The notes below the pieces were generated by a model. That model was not told where the DNA came from. It did not search any database and was given only the letters and a program-made list of their open reading frames with translations. Below are positions 19,500 through 28,669 of a DNA stretch of 37,087 nt, one piece after another. The DNA is from Alcanivoracaceae bacterium (GTDB lineage Bacteria; Pseudomonadota; Gammaproteobacteria; Pseudomonadales; Alcanivoracaceae), in contig DAHVSB010000011.1 in assembly GCA_027324795.1 (NCBI GenBank), positions 1-37,087 on the forward strand, written 5' to 3'. The position numbers and the translations under genes were made by a program. The first letter of the stretch is position 1. Every line of letters begins with the position of its first letter.

Positions 19500-21224
19500 T
19501 CAGCGCGCTGCTTTGGCGGCGCTTTCAGGGTCTAAGCATTGCAACGCCTGAAACTGGCTCACAAATACCTCACCGCCAAAGGCATGCAAAAACTCAGTGT
19601 TTTTCAATCGATCCATTACCGGGCCCTTTACCTCGGAAAGATGCAGCTGCACACCAGCGGCTTTTAAGCGCTCGGCAATCGCAACCAAACTATTAAGCGC
19701 ACTGGCATCAATATGATTTACGCCAGAGCACATTAGCACTAGATGCTCAATGCGCGGGCTCTCAAATGCCAAGGCCGCGACTCTTTCTTCCAAGTAACGC
19801 GCATTGGGAAAATACAAACTTTCATCCACACGCACTGATAGCACCTTGGGGCTTTGCACCACATCGTAGCGTTCTATGTTTCTAAAATGCTCCGTACCAG
19901 GAATGGCGCCTACCACGGCCATATGAGGGCGGCTAGTGCGCCAAAGAAATAACAATAACGATAGCGCCACACCAAGCACAATGCCTAGCTCCACCCCTCC
20001 CCCAAGCACCCCAACAATAGTGGCAGCCTGGGCAAAAAAATCCTGTTTTGAATAACGCCAAGTGACCACTAGGGAACGCCAATCCACCAAACTCAGCACA
20101 GCCACAATAATGGTGGCGGCCAGCACCGCATGGGGTAAGTAATAAAACAACGAGGTGAAGAACAGTGCAGTTAGCCCGATACCTATGGCCGTAAACACAC
20201 CCGCTATTTGGGTTTGCGCGCCTGCGTCATAATTCACCACGGAGCGTGAAAAACCTCCGGTGACGGGGAACCCCCCGCTCACTGCAGATGCCAGACTGGC
20301 GGCACCCAATCCCACTAGCTCTTGATCGGGGTGAATACGCTGGCGCCGCTTAGCCGCCAAGGTTTGCGCCACTGAAATAGACTCCACAAACCCCACCAAG
20401 CTAATCAAAACAGCTGCTGGGAATAATAATTGCACCACCGATAAATCCATTGTCGGCACGCTAAGTGCGGGCAAGCCTTTCGGCACTTCGCCCACCACCT
20501 TCACCCCCTGTGCAACCAAATCGAGCTGCCATACCACAAGCACAGAAATTACGATGGCAAGCACTGGGCCTACTTTAGTGATGAGACTTGTGCTGGTTTG
20601 GTTCAAACCGAACCGTTGTAAAAATAGACCTGCTCCCTTTCGCATCCATTGCAAAAGCAACAAGGCACTGAAACCAATTAACGCGGTGGGCCAGTGAATG
20701 CTAGGCAAACTCTGCCATAGGGCAGGCAGTAAAGTTTGGACATTTTGGCCCCCTGCCTTCACTCCTAAAATATGGTGCAGCTGACTCAACGCAATAAGAA
20801 TGCCCGAGGCACTGATAAAACCTGAAATCACAGGATGGCTTAAAAAATTAGCCAGAAAACCTAACCGCAATACAGCCATCAGCAGCAAAATTACGCCGGA
20901 TAATGCAGCCAGCAGCATAGCTCCTTGCACATAGGCAGCAGAACCCACTGCAAAGTGTGGCTCCAAGGCCGCTGCAGTCATAAGAGAAATCACGGCCACA
21001 GGCCCCACTGCTAACGTACGGCTGGTGCCAAAAATAGCGTAAAGCAACAAGGGAGCAATGCTTGCGTATAACCCTGTGACAGGAGGTAATCCCGCTAGCA
21101 TAGCGTAGGCTAAGCTTTGCGGGATTAACATCAGGGTGACAATAACCGCAGCTATCGCATCTTTAAGTGCTAAGTGGGCACGATATTTCGGCAGCCATTG
21201 CAGAATAGGTATCCATTTAGTCAC
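19500..21224 (-). CDS. SulP family anion transporter with C-terminal STAS domain
   Basis: SulP proteins carry sulfate, bicarbonate or other anions across the inner membrane. The product has the family pattern: N-terminal AAVIVTLMLIPQSLAYAMLAGL, TGLYASIAPLLLYAIFGTS, LAVGPVAVISLM, many membrane helices to about residue 415, then a STAS domain (VLSVRVDESLYFPNARYLEERV and the CSGVNHIDASALNSL loop). A GTG at 21260 overlapping the upstream gene is possible, but the GTG at 21224 has an AGGG site 5 nt before it and avoids the overlap; it gives 574 residues. As the last gene after persulfide dioxygenase and sulfide:quinone oxidoreductase, it may move sulfite, sulfate or thiosulfate produced by them; direction and substrate are inference. 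Confidence 0.88.
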   Translation of the reverse strand: MTKWIPILQWLPKYRAHLALKDAIAAVIVTLMLIPQSLAYAMLAGLPPVTGLYASIAPLLLYAIFGTSRTLAVGPVAVISLMTAAALEPHFAVGSAAYVQGAMLLAALSGVILLLMAVLRLGFLANFLSHPVISGFISASGILIALSQLHHILGVKAGGQNVQTLLPALWQSLPSIHWPTALIGFSALLLLQWMRKGAGLFLQRFGLNQTSTSLITKVGPVLAIVISVLVVWQLDLVAQGVKVVGEVPKGLPALSVPTMDLSVVQLLFPAAVLISLVGFVESISVAQTLAAKRRQRIHPDQELVGLGAASLASAVSGGFPVTGGFSRSVVNYDAGAQTQIAGVFTAIGIGLTALFFTSLFYYLPHAVLAATIIVAVLSLVDWRSLVVTWRYSKQDFFAQAATIVGVLGGGVELGIVLGVALSLLLFLWRTSRPHMAVVGAIPGTEHFRNIERYDVVQSPKVLSVRVDESLYFPNARYLEERVAALAFESPRIEHLVLMCSGVNHIDASALNSLVAIAERLKAAGVQLHLSEVKGPVMDRLKNTEFLHAFGGEVFVSQFQALQCLDPESAAKAAR

Positions 21225-21231
21225 GCTTACC

Positions 21232-22908
21232 CTAAGCCTCGGTATCTGTGAGCCACTCACGGCCTTTTAGCATCAAGTCAAAATAAATACTGGGCATCCA
21301 CACTGCTTTAATATGCCAATTAAATCGACGCGCCACAGTGGGCTTTAAGGGAAAGGTTGGCAACAACTTACCACCATAGCCAAACTCCGCTAACACCACT
21401 TTGCCACGCTCCACCGTAAGCGGACAGGCGCCATAGCCATCATATTTGGCTGTTAATGGTTGATGCTGTAAGTGAGCTAGCAAGTTTTGTGCCACTATGG
21501 GGGCCTGTTTACGCACTGCTGCGGCAGTTTTTGCATTTGCCGTAGAAGTCACATCACCTATGGCAAAAATATTAGGAAATTGCCGCTGCTGCAGGGTTGT
21601 GTCATCCACATCCACCCAGCCCGCCTCGTTGGCAAGTACGCTATCGCGAATAAAGCGTGGCGCCCGTTGTGGGGGTACCACATGCAACAAATCAAACTGC
21701 TCTTCGCGGCGGCTGGTATTGCCTTCACTATCGGCTATCTCAAAGGTAGCCACTTTGTTTTCGCCATCCACAGCCACCAGATTTTCTTTAAAGGCTAGGT
21801 GTGCTTTATATTTGTGCACATATTCCATCAAGGGCGGTACGAAATCAGCCACACCAAACAAGGCATCTCCTGCCAAGTGAAAACTCACTTGGGCATTATT
21901 TAATACACCTTTTTTCTGCCAATAATCGCATGAAAGATACATGGCTTTCTGGGGTGCTCCAGCACACTTAATGGGCATGGCTGGCTGCGTAAATAGCGCT
22001 CTTCCACCTTTAAACTCCTGCACTAACTGCCACGTGTAGGGGGCTAATCCCACTTGATAGTTCGAGGTAACGCCATTCTTACCTAAGGTCTCGCGTAAGC
22101 CACTAATGGCATCCCAGTTTAAAGACAATCCTGGGGCCACCACCAAAGCGCGATATCTGAGTAAGGTGCCATCTTCTAACACCACCGCATTTTGTTCTGG
22201 CTCAAATCCCACCACAGCTGCCCGAATCCATTGGGCTTGCTCAGGGATACAGCGGCTCATAGGACGCTCTGTTTGTGCTCGGCTAAACACACCGGCTCCC
22301 ACCAACGTCCAACCTGGTTGGTAATAATGCAGTTCATTAGGCTCAATCACGCCAATGCGGAGCTCGGGGCTGCGTTTCAGCAAACTGGCTGTTACTGCTG
22401 AGCCTCCCGCACCTCCGCCAACCACCAACACATCGTATTCTTGGCCACTCGGCTGGGCTGTGGGCTCCTCTTCCAATGGACCACACTGCCAACGATGCGC
22501 TAAACGAGCCTGCATGCCGCTTAAGTCGTAGCCTGCAGCCTGCGTCGTGGCTTGGATAATATCAGGCGACAAACGGCTCGCCTGGGACAAAGCCCATAAG
22601 CTAGTGGAGCGGGTGCCAGTACGGCAAAAAGCCAGGACGGGGCCACGAGCCGTACTGAGCAGCTCGGCAAAATCGGTTACATTCTCATCGCGAATATTCC
22701 CAGATTGCACCGGTAGATAATGATATCGCAAGCCATGTTCAGCGGCCGCCTTAGCCATAGCCTCACTGCTGGGCTGCCCTTCTCCCTCACCATCAGGACG
22801 ATTATTAACCAAGGTTTGAAAACCTGCCGCAGCAATAGTTGCTAGATCTTCCACTTGGATTTGTGGTGCCACTGAAAAGAAAGGCGTAATGCGCTTAATT
22901 GAATCCAT
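21232..22908 (-). CDS. Fusion of DUF442 rhodanese/phosphatase-like domain and sulfide:quinone oxidoreductase
   Basis: The 558-residue protein joins two activities. Residues 1-140 match the DUF442/TIGR01244 family, with the active loop CRTGTR at 95-100; this six-residue loop is of rhodanese length, not the seven of tyrosine phosphatases. Residues 157-540 are a flavoprotein: FAD motif DVLVVGGGAGGSAVTASLL, second FAD motif FAIGDVTSTANAKTAAAV, and two cysteines, Cys315 (IKCAGAPQKAMYL) and Cys495 (YGACPLT), in the contexts seen in mitochondrial-type sulfide:quinone oxidoreductase. The predicted reaction oxidises sulfide to persulfide and passes electrons to quinone at the membrane. It follows the persulfide dioxygenase by 14 bp and has an AAGGA site. 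Confidence 0.9.
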   Translation of the reverse strand: MDSIKRITPFFSVAPQIQVEDLATIAAAGFQTLVNNRPDGEGEGQPSSEAMAKAAAEHGLRYHYLPVQSGNIRDENVTDFAELLSTARGPVLAFCRTGTRSTSLWALSQASRLSPDIIQATTQAAGYDLSGMQARLAHRWQCGPLEEEPTAQPSGQEYDVLVVGGGAGGSAVTASLLKRSPELRIGVIEPNELHYYQPGWTLVGAGVFSRAQTERPMSRCIPEQAQWIRAAVVGFEPEQNAVVLEDGTLLRYRALVVAPGLSLNWDAISGLRETLGKNGVTSNYQVGLAPYTWQLVQEFKGGRALFTQPAMPIKCAGAPQKAMYLSCDYWQKKGVLNNAQVSFHLAGDALFGVADFVPPLMEYVHKYKAHLAFKENLVAVDGENKVATFEIADSEGNTSRREEQFDLLHVVPPQRAPRFIRDSVLANEAGWVDVDDTTLQQRQFPNIFAIGDVTSTANAKTAAAVRKQAPIVAQNLLAHLQHQPLTAKYDGYGACPLTVERGKVVLAEFGYGGKLLPTFPLKPTVARRFNWHIKAVWMPSIYFDLMLKGREWLTDTEA

Positions 22909-22922
22909 GCCTACTTCCTTTA

Positions 22923-23789
22923 TTAGAGTTTATTAAGAGGTATTTTTAAGTATCGAATACCATTATCTTCAGCGGGTGGCATGTTACCTGCCCTCATATT
23001 GACTTGCACGGAAGGAAGGATTAAACGCGGCATTGATAAGGAGGCATCGCGTTTATTACGCAAAGCCACAAATTCATCTTTCGTTACGCCAGCTCGAACA
23101 TGAATGTTATGCTGCCGCTCCTCACCCACCGTGGTTTCATAAAGATATTCGGTGCGACCTGGCGCCTTATAATCATGACACATGAATACTCGGTACTCAT
23201 CGGGTAACGCAAAGATTTTTTGGATTGAGTCGTATAATTGCGCCGCATCACCACCGGGGAAGTCACAACGAGCTGTGCCATAATCTGGCATAAAAAGCGT
23301 GTCCCCAACAAAAACAGCATCTTCAATAATATAAGTCATACAGGCAGGGGTATGGCCAGGGGTATGAATCGCTCGCGCTTTTAAAGTGCCAATGGTGAAA
23401 GTATCACCATCTTCCAACAAACAATCGAACTGGCTGCCATCACGAGCAAACTCTGTTCCTTCGTTAAATAACTGCCCAAAAAGTTCTTGTACTTTGGTGA
23501 TATTAGCGCCAATGCCTAGTTTTCCGCCTAGAGCTTGTTGCAAGTAAGGCGCTGCTGAGAGATGGTCTGCATGCACATGGGTTTCTAGTATCCACTCCAC
23601 GTCAAGCGCCTGTTCGCGCACAAAAGCAATGATTTTATCGGCGCTTTCTGTGCTAGTACGTCCAGCAGCAGGATCGTAATCCAGCACAGAATCAATAATT
23701 GCGCAGCGCTGGGTGGCTTCGTCCACCACCACATAACTATAAGTAAAAGTGACGGGTTCAAAAAACGGGTGTACCTGTGGTGTCGCCAT
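22923..23789 (-). CDS. Persulfide dioxygenase-like metallo-beta-lactamase fold protein
   Basis: Members of this ETHE1/Blh-type branch oxidise glutathione persulfide to sulfite with a mononuclear iron. The 288-residue protein has the metal motif HVHADH (His71, His73, Asp75, His76), the second metal His in HTPGHT (142-147), the Asp in GDTLFMPDYGTARCDFPGG, and CHDYKAPGR (His205). The DYGTARCDFPGG segment separates this group from glyoxalase II. It heads a three-gene operon with the oxidoreductase fusion and SulP, so persulfide made by the next gene product is a likely substrate source. No DUF442 domain is attached here, unlike classical Blh; that domain is on the neighbouring protein. Confidence 0.9.
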   Translation of the reverse strand: MATPQVHPFFEPVTFTYSYVVVDEATQRCAIIDSVLDYDPAAGRTSTESADKIIAFVREQALDVEWILETHVHADHLSAAPYLQQALGGKLGIGANITKVQELFGQLFNEGTEFARDGSQFDCLLEDGDTFTIGTLKARAIHTPGHTPACMTYIIEDAVFVGDTLFMPDYGTARCDFPGGDAAQLYDSIQKIFALPDEYRVFMCHDYKAPGRTEYLYETTVGEERQHNIHVRAGVTKDEFVALRNKRDASLSMPRLILPSVQVNMRAGNMPPAEDNGIRYLKIPLNKL

Positions 23790-23836
23790 GTTTCATTATA
23801 CTCCCAAGTCTCGCTTGTAGAACTTACTGGAATATA

Positions 23837-23851
23837 GTTATAACATATAAC
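23837..23851. promoter_or_regulatory. Palindromic operator candidate upstream of the sulfide operon
   Basis: GTTATA-ACA-TATAAC is a perfect 6+6 inverted repeat with a 3-bp spacer in an AT-rich stretch, about 48 bp upstream of the persulfide dioxygenase ATG. Related operons are controlled by ArsR-type persulfide sensors (BigR/SqrR) binding AT-rich palindromes near the promoter. No such regulator gene lies in the window, and the promoter elements themselves are unclear. Confidence 0.45.
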
Positions 23852-23889
23852 AATACTCTAATACAGTACAGCACACACCATTATAAATA

Positions 23890-25038
23890 CTACGAACGTC
23901 TCAATAGCTCACGCGCAATCACCAAACGTTGAATCTCACTGGTACCCTCATAAATCTGAGTGATACGGGCATCGCGGTAGTGGCGTTCCACTGCGTAGTC
24001 GGCTAAGTACCCATAACCGCCGTGCACTTGAATGGCTTTAGAACACACGTGTTCAGCGATTTCTGAAGCAAACAGCTTGGCTTGCGACGCCTCGCTAATA
24101 CAAGGCTGATTGAGTGTGCGCAACGCAGCTGCGTGGAGAATCAAACCACGGGCGGCATTAATCTGGGTATGCATATCGGCCAACATATTGCCCACGCTTT
24201 GGTGTTCGGCAATAGGCTTGCCAAACTGCTCCCGCTCTTGGGCATAAGCAAGCGCCGCTTCAAAAGCCGCCCGCGCAATACCCAGTGCTTGAGCGGCAAT
24301 ACCAATGCGCCCACCTTCTAGGTTGGATAAAGCAATGGCGAGGCCACGCCCTTCTTCACCCAACATATTGGCTTTAGGGATGCGGCAATCCGTGAGGGTA
24401 ACAGCGCAAGTATCTGAGGCTTTAAGCCCCATTTTTTGCTCCATGGCTTCCACCTGAAAGCCAGGCGTGTCCGTGGGAATCAAAAATGCTGATAAACCCC
24501 GCTTGCCTGCTTCGGGGTTGGTGACCGCAAACACAATGGCGAGGCCCGCACGTTTGGCATTACTGGTAAATTGCTTAGTGCCATTGAGCACCCATTTATC
24601 GCCTTCAAGCACAGCGCGGGTTTTAAGGTTATGCGCTTCGGAGCCAGCCTGCGGCTCCGTTAAGGCGAAACAGCCGATGATTTGGCCACTGGCAAGCTGT
24701 GGTAACCAGGTTTGTTTTTGCGCTTCGGTACCAAAATTCAGCAAAGGCGCACACCCCACAGAGTTATGGATACTCATTAACGCCCCAGTGGAAGCACAAC
24801 CTGCGGAAATCTCTTCCACTGCCAAGGCGTAGGCGGTGTAATCTGTGTAAGAACCGCCCCACTCTTCGGGCACCACCATGCCCAAAAAGCCAAGCTCACC
24901 CATTTGCTGAGTCACTGCTTCATCAAGCCAACCTGCTGCCTCCCAACGGGCTGCGTGGGGGGCTAACTCTTGGCGCGAAAACTCACGCGCCATATCACGC
25001 ACCATGCGTTGTTCTTCTGTGAGGAGTGCGTCGTGCAT
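23890..25038 (-). CDS. Acyl-CoA dehydrogenase, probably isobutyryl-CoA dehydrogenase
   Basis: Flavoprotein that oxidises acyl-CoA to enoyl-CoA; in this operon the expected substrate is isobutyryl-CoA from valine, with methacrylyl-CoA as product. The 382-residue protein shows [19 protein letters not shown] (FAD and substrate contacts), [65 protein letters not shown] and the catalytic glutamate in [11 protein letters not shown] (Glu364). An AAGGA site precedes the ATG. It is the last gene of the mmsA operon. Substrate choice within short and branched acyl-CoAs is inferred from context; 2-methylbutyryl-CoA is an alternative. Confidence 0.88.
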   Translation of the reverse strand: MHDALLTEEQRMVRDMAREFSRQELAPHAARWEAAGWLDEAVTQQMGELGFLGMVVPEEWGGSYTDYTAYALAVEEISAGCASTGALMSIHNSVGCAPLLNFGTEAQKQTWLPQLASGQIIGCFALTEPQAGSEAHNLKTRAVLEGDKWVLNGTKQFTSNAKRAGLAIVFAVTNPEAGKRGLSAFLIPTDTPGFQVEAMEQKMGLKASDTCAVTLTDCRIPKANMLGEEGRGLAIALSNLEGGRIGIAAQALGIARAAFEAALAYAQEREQFGKPIAEHQSVGNMLADMHTQINAARGLILHAAALRTLNQPCISEASQAKLFASEIAEHVCSKAIQVHGGYGYLADYAVERHYRDARITQIYEGTSEIQRLVIARELLRRS

Positions 25039-25049
25039 TTGTCTTTCCT

Positions 25050-26108
25050 TTACTGAGGATTAAAACCAGAGAAAAAAGCGGCCACTTGCTCATCCGTCAC
25101 CGCTTCTATGGTAGCGGGTTGCCATTGCGGATTTTTGTCTTTATCCACAATTAACGCGCGCACCCCTTCCACAATATTGCCTTGGCTAAACCACTGCTTA
25201 TCCAAATGTAACTCCAAAGCAAAACATTGGTTTAACGTGAGGTTCGCACCATGACGTAGCAAGCTCAAGGTCACCGCCATGGCTAATGGCGAACGGGTGC
25301 GCATTAGGTTTAGGGTGTTTTGCGCCCACTCTTTTTGCTCTGTTTCCGCTTCTAAGGACGCCACCACTTCATGCAATGTGCTGTGGCTAAAATGCTTTTT
25401 AATGGCAACAGCATGCACGCTTTCTTGTACATCTTCTGGGAAGATTTCAGCAAAATCGCTCACCACCTGAGACACCACTTCCTCTGCAGTGCCTTGTTCC
25501 CAATCCGCAGCGGCAAGAGCATCGCAAAACGCGGGGAAGTTAGCCGCAGACATAAACTCATCCGCCAGCTCCACCGCCAAACTGTCCGCTGCATTAATAT
25601 GTTGCCCTGTGACGCCCATCCAATAGCCAAAATTATGGGGCAAACGTGGCAAGAAATAGCTTCCCCCCACATCGGGGAAATAACCAATGGCCACCTCTGG
25701 CATACCCAAACGAGCCTTCTCGCTCACTATGCGCACACTCGCGCCCTGCACCAACCCCATGCCGCCGCCGAGCACGTAGCCGTGCATTAGGGCGATAAAG
25801 GGCTTGGGGTACTGATGGATAAATTCATCTAACGCGTATTCTTCTTTGAAGAAATCCACGTACATGCCGTCGTCGGCAAAGTAACTGTCATACAGCGAAC
25901 GAATATCGCCACCCGCACAAAAAGCACGGTCGCCATTGGCGCGTAACACCACCGCTTTAATAGCGTCATCCTCTGCCCAAGCATTGAGCTGTTGCTGCAT
26001 GGCACGCACCATCTCAAGGTTCAAGGAATTGAGGGCCTCAGGACGGTTGAGAACAAGATGGCCTACGGCACCGTGGGTTTCTATGAGCAACAAAGTTGTT
26101 TGGGACAT
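25050..26108 (-). CDS. 3-hydroxyisobutyryl-CoA hydrolase (crotonase fold)
   Basis: Hydrolyses 3-hydroxyisobutyryl-CoA to free 3-hydroxyisobutyrate, which feeds MmsB. The 352-residue length is about 90 more than a simple enoyl-CoA hydratase and fits the hydrolase branch. It shows [10 protein letters not shown], the oxyanion segment [26 protein letters not shown], and [21 protein letters not shown] with the branch's acidic pair (Glu138, Asp146). The gene starts 5 bp after mmsB, with an AGGA site. Automated tools may label it enoyl-CoA hydratase; the C-terminal extension and the PDVGGSYFL motif argue for hydrolase. Confidence 0.88.
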   Translation of the reverse strand: MSQTTLLLIETHGAVGHLVLNRPEALNSLNLEMVRAMQQQLNAWAEDDAIKAVVLRANGDRAFCAGGDIRSLYDSYFADDGMYVDFFKEEYALDEFIHQYPKPFIALMHGYVLGGGMGLVQGASVRIVSEKARLGMPEVAIGYFPDVGGSYFLPRLPHNFGYWMGVTGQHINAADSLAVELADEFMSAANFPAFCDALAAADWEQGTAEEVVSQVVSDFAEIFPEDVQESVHAVAIKKHFSHSTLHEVVASLEAETEQKEWAQNTLNLMRTRSPLAMAVTLSLLRHGANLTLNQCFALELHLDKQWFSQGNIVEGVRALIVDKDKNPQWQPATIEAVTDEQVAAFFSGFNPQ

Positions 26109-26113
26109 AGTTA

Positions 26114-27001
26114 TTATTCCTGTTGATAAAGCTTCATGATGGCTGAGAAATCTAACTTGCTATGACCTTGGTTGCAAAGTTGTTGGTACATTTGCTTGGC
26201 TAAACCGCCCAATAACACAGGCGCTTCCACTTGTTGTGCTGCCTCTAGTGCCAACCCTAAATCTTTCAGCATTAACGCACTACCAAAACCGCCGGTGTAA
26301 CCGCGGCTAGCGGGCACGCCTTCTAGTGCACCTGGATAAGGGTTATTAATTTCTGAGCTCCAGCAGCGGCCACTGGAGGTGTTAATAATACTAGCCAAGG
26401 TCTCGGCATCCATACCTAAGTTCACACCCAGGTTCATGGCTTCGGCCACGCCGATCATGGAAATAGCGAGCAGCATATTGTTGGCCACTTTTGCCACCTG
26501 ACCATTACCCGTATCGCCACAGTGCACAATGTTTTTACCCATATCTTTAAGCACTGTTTTGGCTTGCTCAAAGGCATTTTGAGGCCCGCCCACCATAAAG
26601 GTGAGAGTGCCTTCGGCAGCACCTTTGGTGCCGCCTGAAACAGGCGCATCAATCAAGGTAATGCCTTTTTCAGCAGCAGTACCTGCCACCTCTCGGGCGG
26701 TATGTGGGTCTATGGTGGAACAATCCACATAAAGGGTGTCGCCATTACCGTGGGCTAGCAAGCCATCTTCCCCCAAGTACACGCTCCGCACGTGCTGTGC
26801 GGCGGGGAGCATGGTGAAGACAATATCCAAGCCTGCTTCGGCTAACTCTTGGGGCTTGGCTGCCAAAGCGGCACCCGCCTCGTGCGCCGCTTGCAAAGCG
26901 TCCTTAGATAAATCGAAGGCGAGCACAGCGTGCCCTGCCTTCAGTAGATTTTGTGCCATGGGGCCGCCCATGTTGCCGAGTCCTAAAAAACCAATGTTCA
27001 T
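26114..27001 (-). CDS. mmsB: 3-hydroxyisobutyrate dehydrogenase
   Basis: Oxidises 3-hydroxyisobutyrate to methylmalonate semialdehyde with NAD. The 295-residue protein shows the Rossmann motif GFLGLGNMGGPMAQNL at the N-terminus, DAPVSGGTKGAAEGTLTFMVGG at 118-139 (substrate binding), and GNGQVAKVANNMLLA with the catalytic Lys171. The C-terminal KDLGLALEAAQ segment is typical of 3-hydroxyisobutyrate dehydrogenases. A strong AAGGAGG site lies upstream. It sits between mmsA and the hydrolase, the enzymes acting after and before it in the pathway. Confidence 0.94.
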   Translation of the reverse strand: MNIGFLGLGNMGGPMAQNLLKAGHAVLAFDLSKDALQAAHEAGAALAAKPQELAEAGLDIVFTMLPAAQHVRSVYLGEDGLLAHGNGDTLYVDCSTIDPHTAREVAGTAAEKGITLIDAPVSGGTKGAAEGTLTFMVGGPQNAFEQAKTVLKDMGKNIVHCGDTGNGQVAKVANNMLLAISMIGVAEAMNLGVNLGMDAETLASIINTSSGRCWSSEINNPYPGALEGVPASRGYTGGFGSALMLKDLGLALEAAQQVEAPVLLGGLAKQMYQQLCNQGHSKLDFSAIMKLYQQE

Positions 27002-27033
27002 GGTGTGCCTCCTTATTTTTATTGTGTGGGAGA

Positions 27034-28539
27034 TTATTTAAGGCTGATAGTGGTGTTCATTTCGCTCACTTGATCATCCTCAAACCAGCGCGCAGTGACG
27101 GTTTTGGTTTGAGTGTAGAAACGAATCACATCTTTACCGTAAGGCCCTAAATCACCCAGCTTGGATGCGCGCGAACCTGAGAAAGAAAACAGCGGTACCG
27201 GCACAGGAATAGGTAAGTTAATGCCCACTTGGCCCACATCAATATCTTCTTGGAAACGACGTGCCGCAGCACCCGATTGGGTGAAGATGGCAGTGCCGTT
27301 ACCGTTGGGGTTGGCGTTAACAATATCGATAGCCTCTTCTAAGGAATCAGCTGTCAGTACGCACAACACAGGGCCAAAGATTTCTTCGGTGTAAATAGAC
27401 ATCTCCGTGGTGACATCCGCGAACAAGGTAGGCCCTACAAAATTGCCTTTTTCATAACCCGGCACCTTGATGTCGCGACCGTCTAAAAGCAGCTTGGCGC
27501 CGGCGGCCTCGCCTTCACCGATCAGTCTGCGCACACGCTCCAACGCTTGCGGCGAAATGAGTGGGCCCACATCCGTATCAGGCTCTTTGCCCGCATTCAC
27601 CTTTAAGGTTTTGGCTCGTTCCACCAACTCATCGAGCCAATCTCGGGCGTCACCCACAAGAATAATCACAGGCAAAGCCATACAGCGCTGCCCCGCCGCA
27701 CCAAAAGCCGCGCCGACAATATTATTGAGGGTTTGCTCTTTATTGGCATCGGGCAGAATCACCGCATGGTTCTTAGCCCCCATCATGCATTGTGCTCGTT
27801 TGCCGTTGAGGCTAGCGCGGTTGTATACGTGAGTACCCACTTTGGTGGAGCCCACAAAAGAAACCGCTTTGATTAAAGGGTGGTCACAAATGGCATTCAC
27901 CGCCTCTTCACCACCATGAATCACGTTAAGCACACCTTTGGGAACACCGGCTTTCATGGCCAGCTCAGCTAAACGCATGGTTACCATGGGGTCTTGCTCA
28001 GAGGGTTTTAATACGAAAGTGTTGCCCGTGGCGATGGCCATGGGGAACATCCATAGGGGAATCATGGCGGGAAAATTAAACGGTGTAATACCCGCGCACA
28101 CGCCAAGGGGTTGATACAAGGTGTAAGTATCCACGTCACTGGCCACATTGTTGGCAAATTCGCTCATTTGCAAATTGCCAATGGCCGCAGCGTGTTCTAC
28201 CACTTCTAGCCCACGAAACACATCACCCGCCGCATCGGGCAAGGTTTTACCTTGCTCGGCGGTTAAAATTTCTGCGAGCTCATCCATGTTTTCGCGGATG
28301 AGTTGTTGGTACTTCAAGAAAATACGGGAACGCACACCGATGGGCGTTTTGCGCCAAGTTTTAAACGCTTCTTGCGCGCTTTGCACCGCTTGATCAATTT
28401 CTTCCTGAGTAGCAAAGGGAATCATGGCTAAGGTTTCTTGGGTGGCGGGATTTAATACGGGTTCCCAACGATCGGTGTTTGATTCCACGAATTCACCGTT
28501 AATAAGCAGCTTAACAGTGGGCACTTGCGATTGAGACAT
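27034..28539 (-). CDS. mmsA: CoA-acylating methylmalonate-semialdehyde dehydrogenase
   Basis: Converts methylmalonate semialdehyde to propionyl-CoA, the final step of valine breakdown. The 501-residue aldehyde dehydrogenase has [15 protein letters not shown] with the conserved Asn154, [23 protein letters not shown], and the catalytic Cys286 in GQRCMALPV; methionine after the Cys and the [10 protein letters not shown] stretch are characteristic of MmsA. It is the first gene of the operon, with a GGAG site, and faces a divergently transcribed LysR-type regulator across 130 bp. Confidence 0.95.
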   Translation of the reverse strand: MSQSQVPTVKLLINGEFVESNTDRWEPVLNPATQETLAMIPFATQEEIDQAVQSAQEAFKTWRKTPIGVRSRIFLKYQQLIRENMDELAEILTAEQGKTLPDAAGDVFRGLEVVEHAAAIGNLQMSEFANNVASDVDTYTLYQPLGVCAGITPFNFPAMIPLWMFPMAIATGNTFVLKPSEQDPMVTMRLAELAMKAGVPKGVLNVIHGGEEAVNAICDHPLIKAVSFVGSTKVGTHVYNRASLNGKRAQCMMGAKNHAVILPDANKEQTLNNIVGAAFGAAGQRCMALPVIILVGDARDWLDELVERAKTLKVNAGKEPDTDVGPLISPQALERVRRLIGEGEAAGAKLLLDGRDIKVPGYEKGNFVGPTLFADVTTEMSIYTEEIFGPVLCVLTADSLEEAIDIVNANPNGNGTAIFTQSGAAARRFQEDIDVGQVGINLPIPVPVPLFSFSGSRASKLGDLGPYGKDVIRFYTQTKTVTARWFEDDQVSEMNTTISLK

Positions 28540-28622
28540 AGCAATGACTCCCTTGAGAGGTTGAGTTGTTGTTCTAAACCATTTGATACTAGCAGTGCAT
28601 TTTTGCTATGAATAGACCAAAC

Positions 28623-28652
28623 TTTTGCACATTCATTGTGTATTTTTGCACA
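28623..28652. promoter_or_regulatory. Direct repeats of TTTTGCACA, candidate LysR-type operator
   Basis: TTTTGCACA occurs at 28623-28631 and again at 28644-28652, exactly 21 bp (two helical turns) apart, in the divergent mmsA/lysR intergenic region. The second copy continues into a TTTTG-CACA-CAAAA palindrome. LysR-family activators commonly bind two such in-phase sites between divergent genes. Confidence 0.5.
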
Positions 28653-28669
28653 CAAAAGGCACCACAAGC

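Noticed and set aside
21225-21260. Longer SulP start (GTG at 21260)
   Set aside because: It overlaps the previous gene by 29 bp with a poorly spaced ribosome site; the GTG at 21224 has AGGG at 5 nt. Kept as an alternative.
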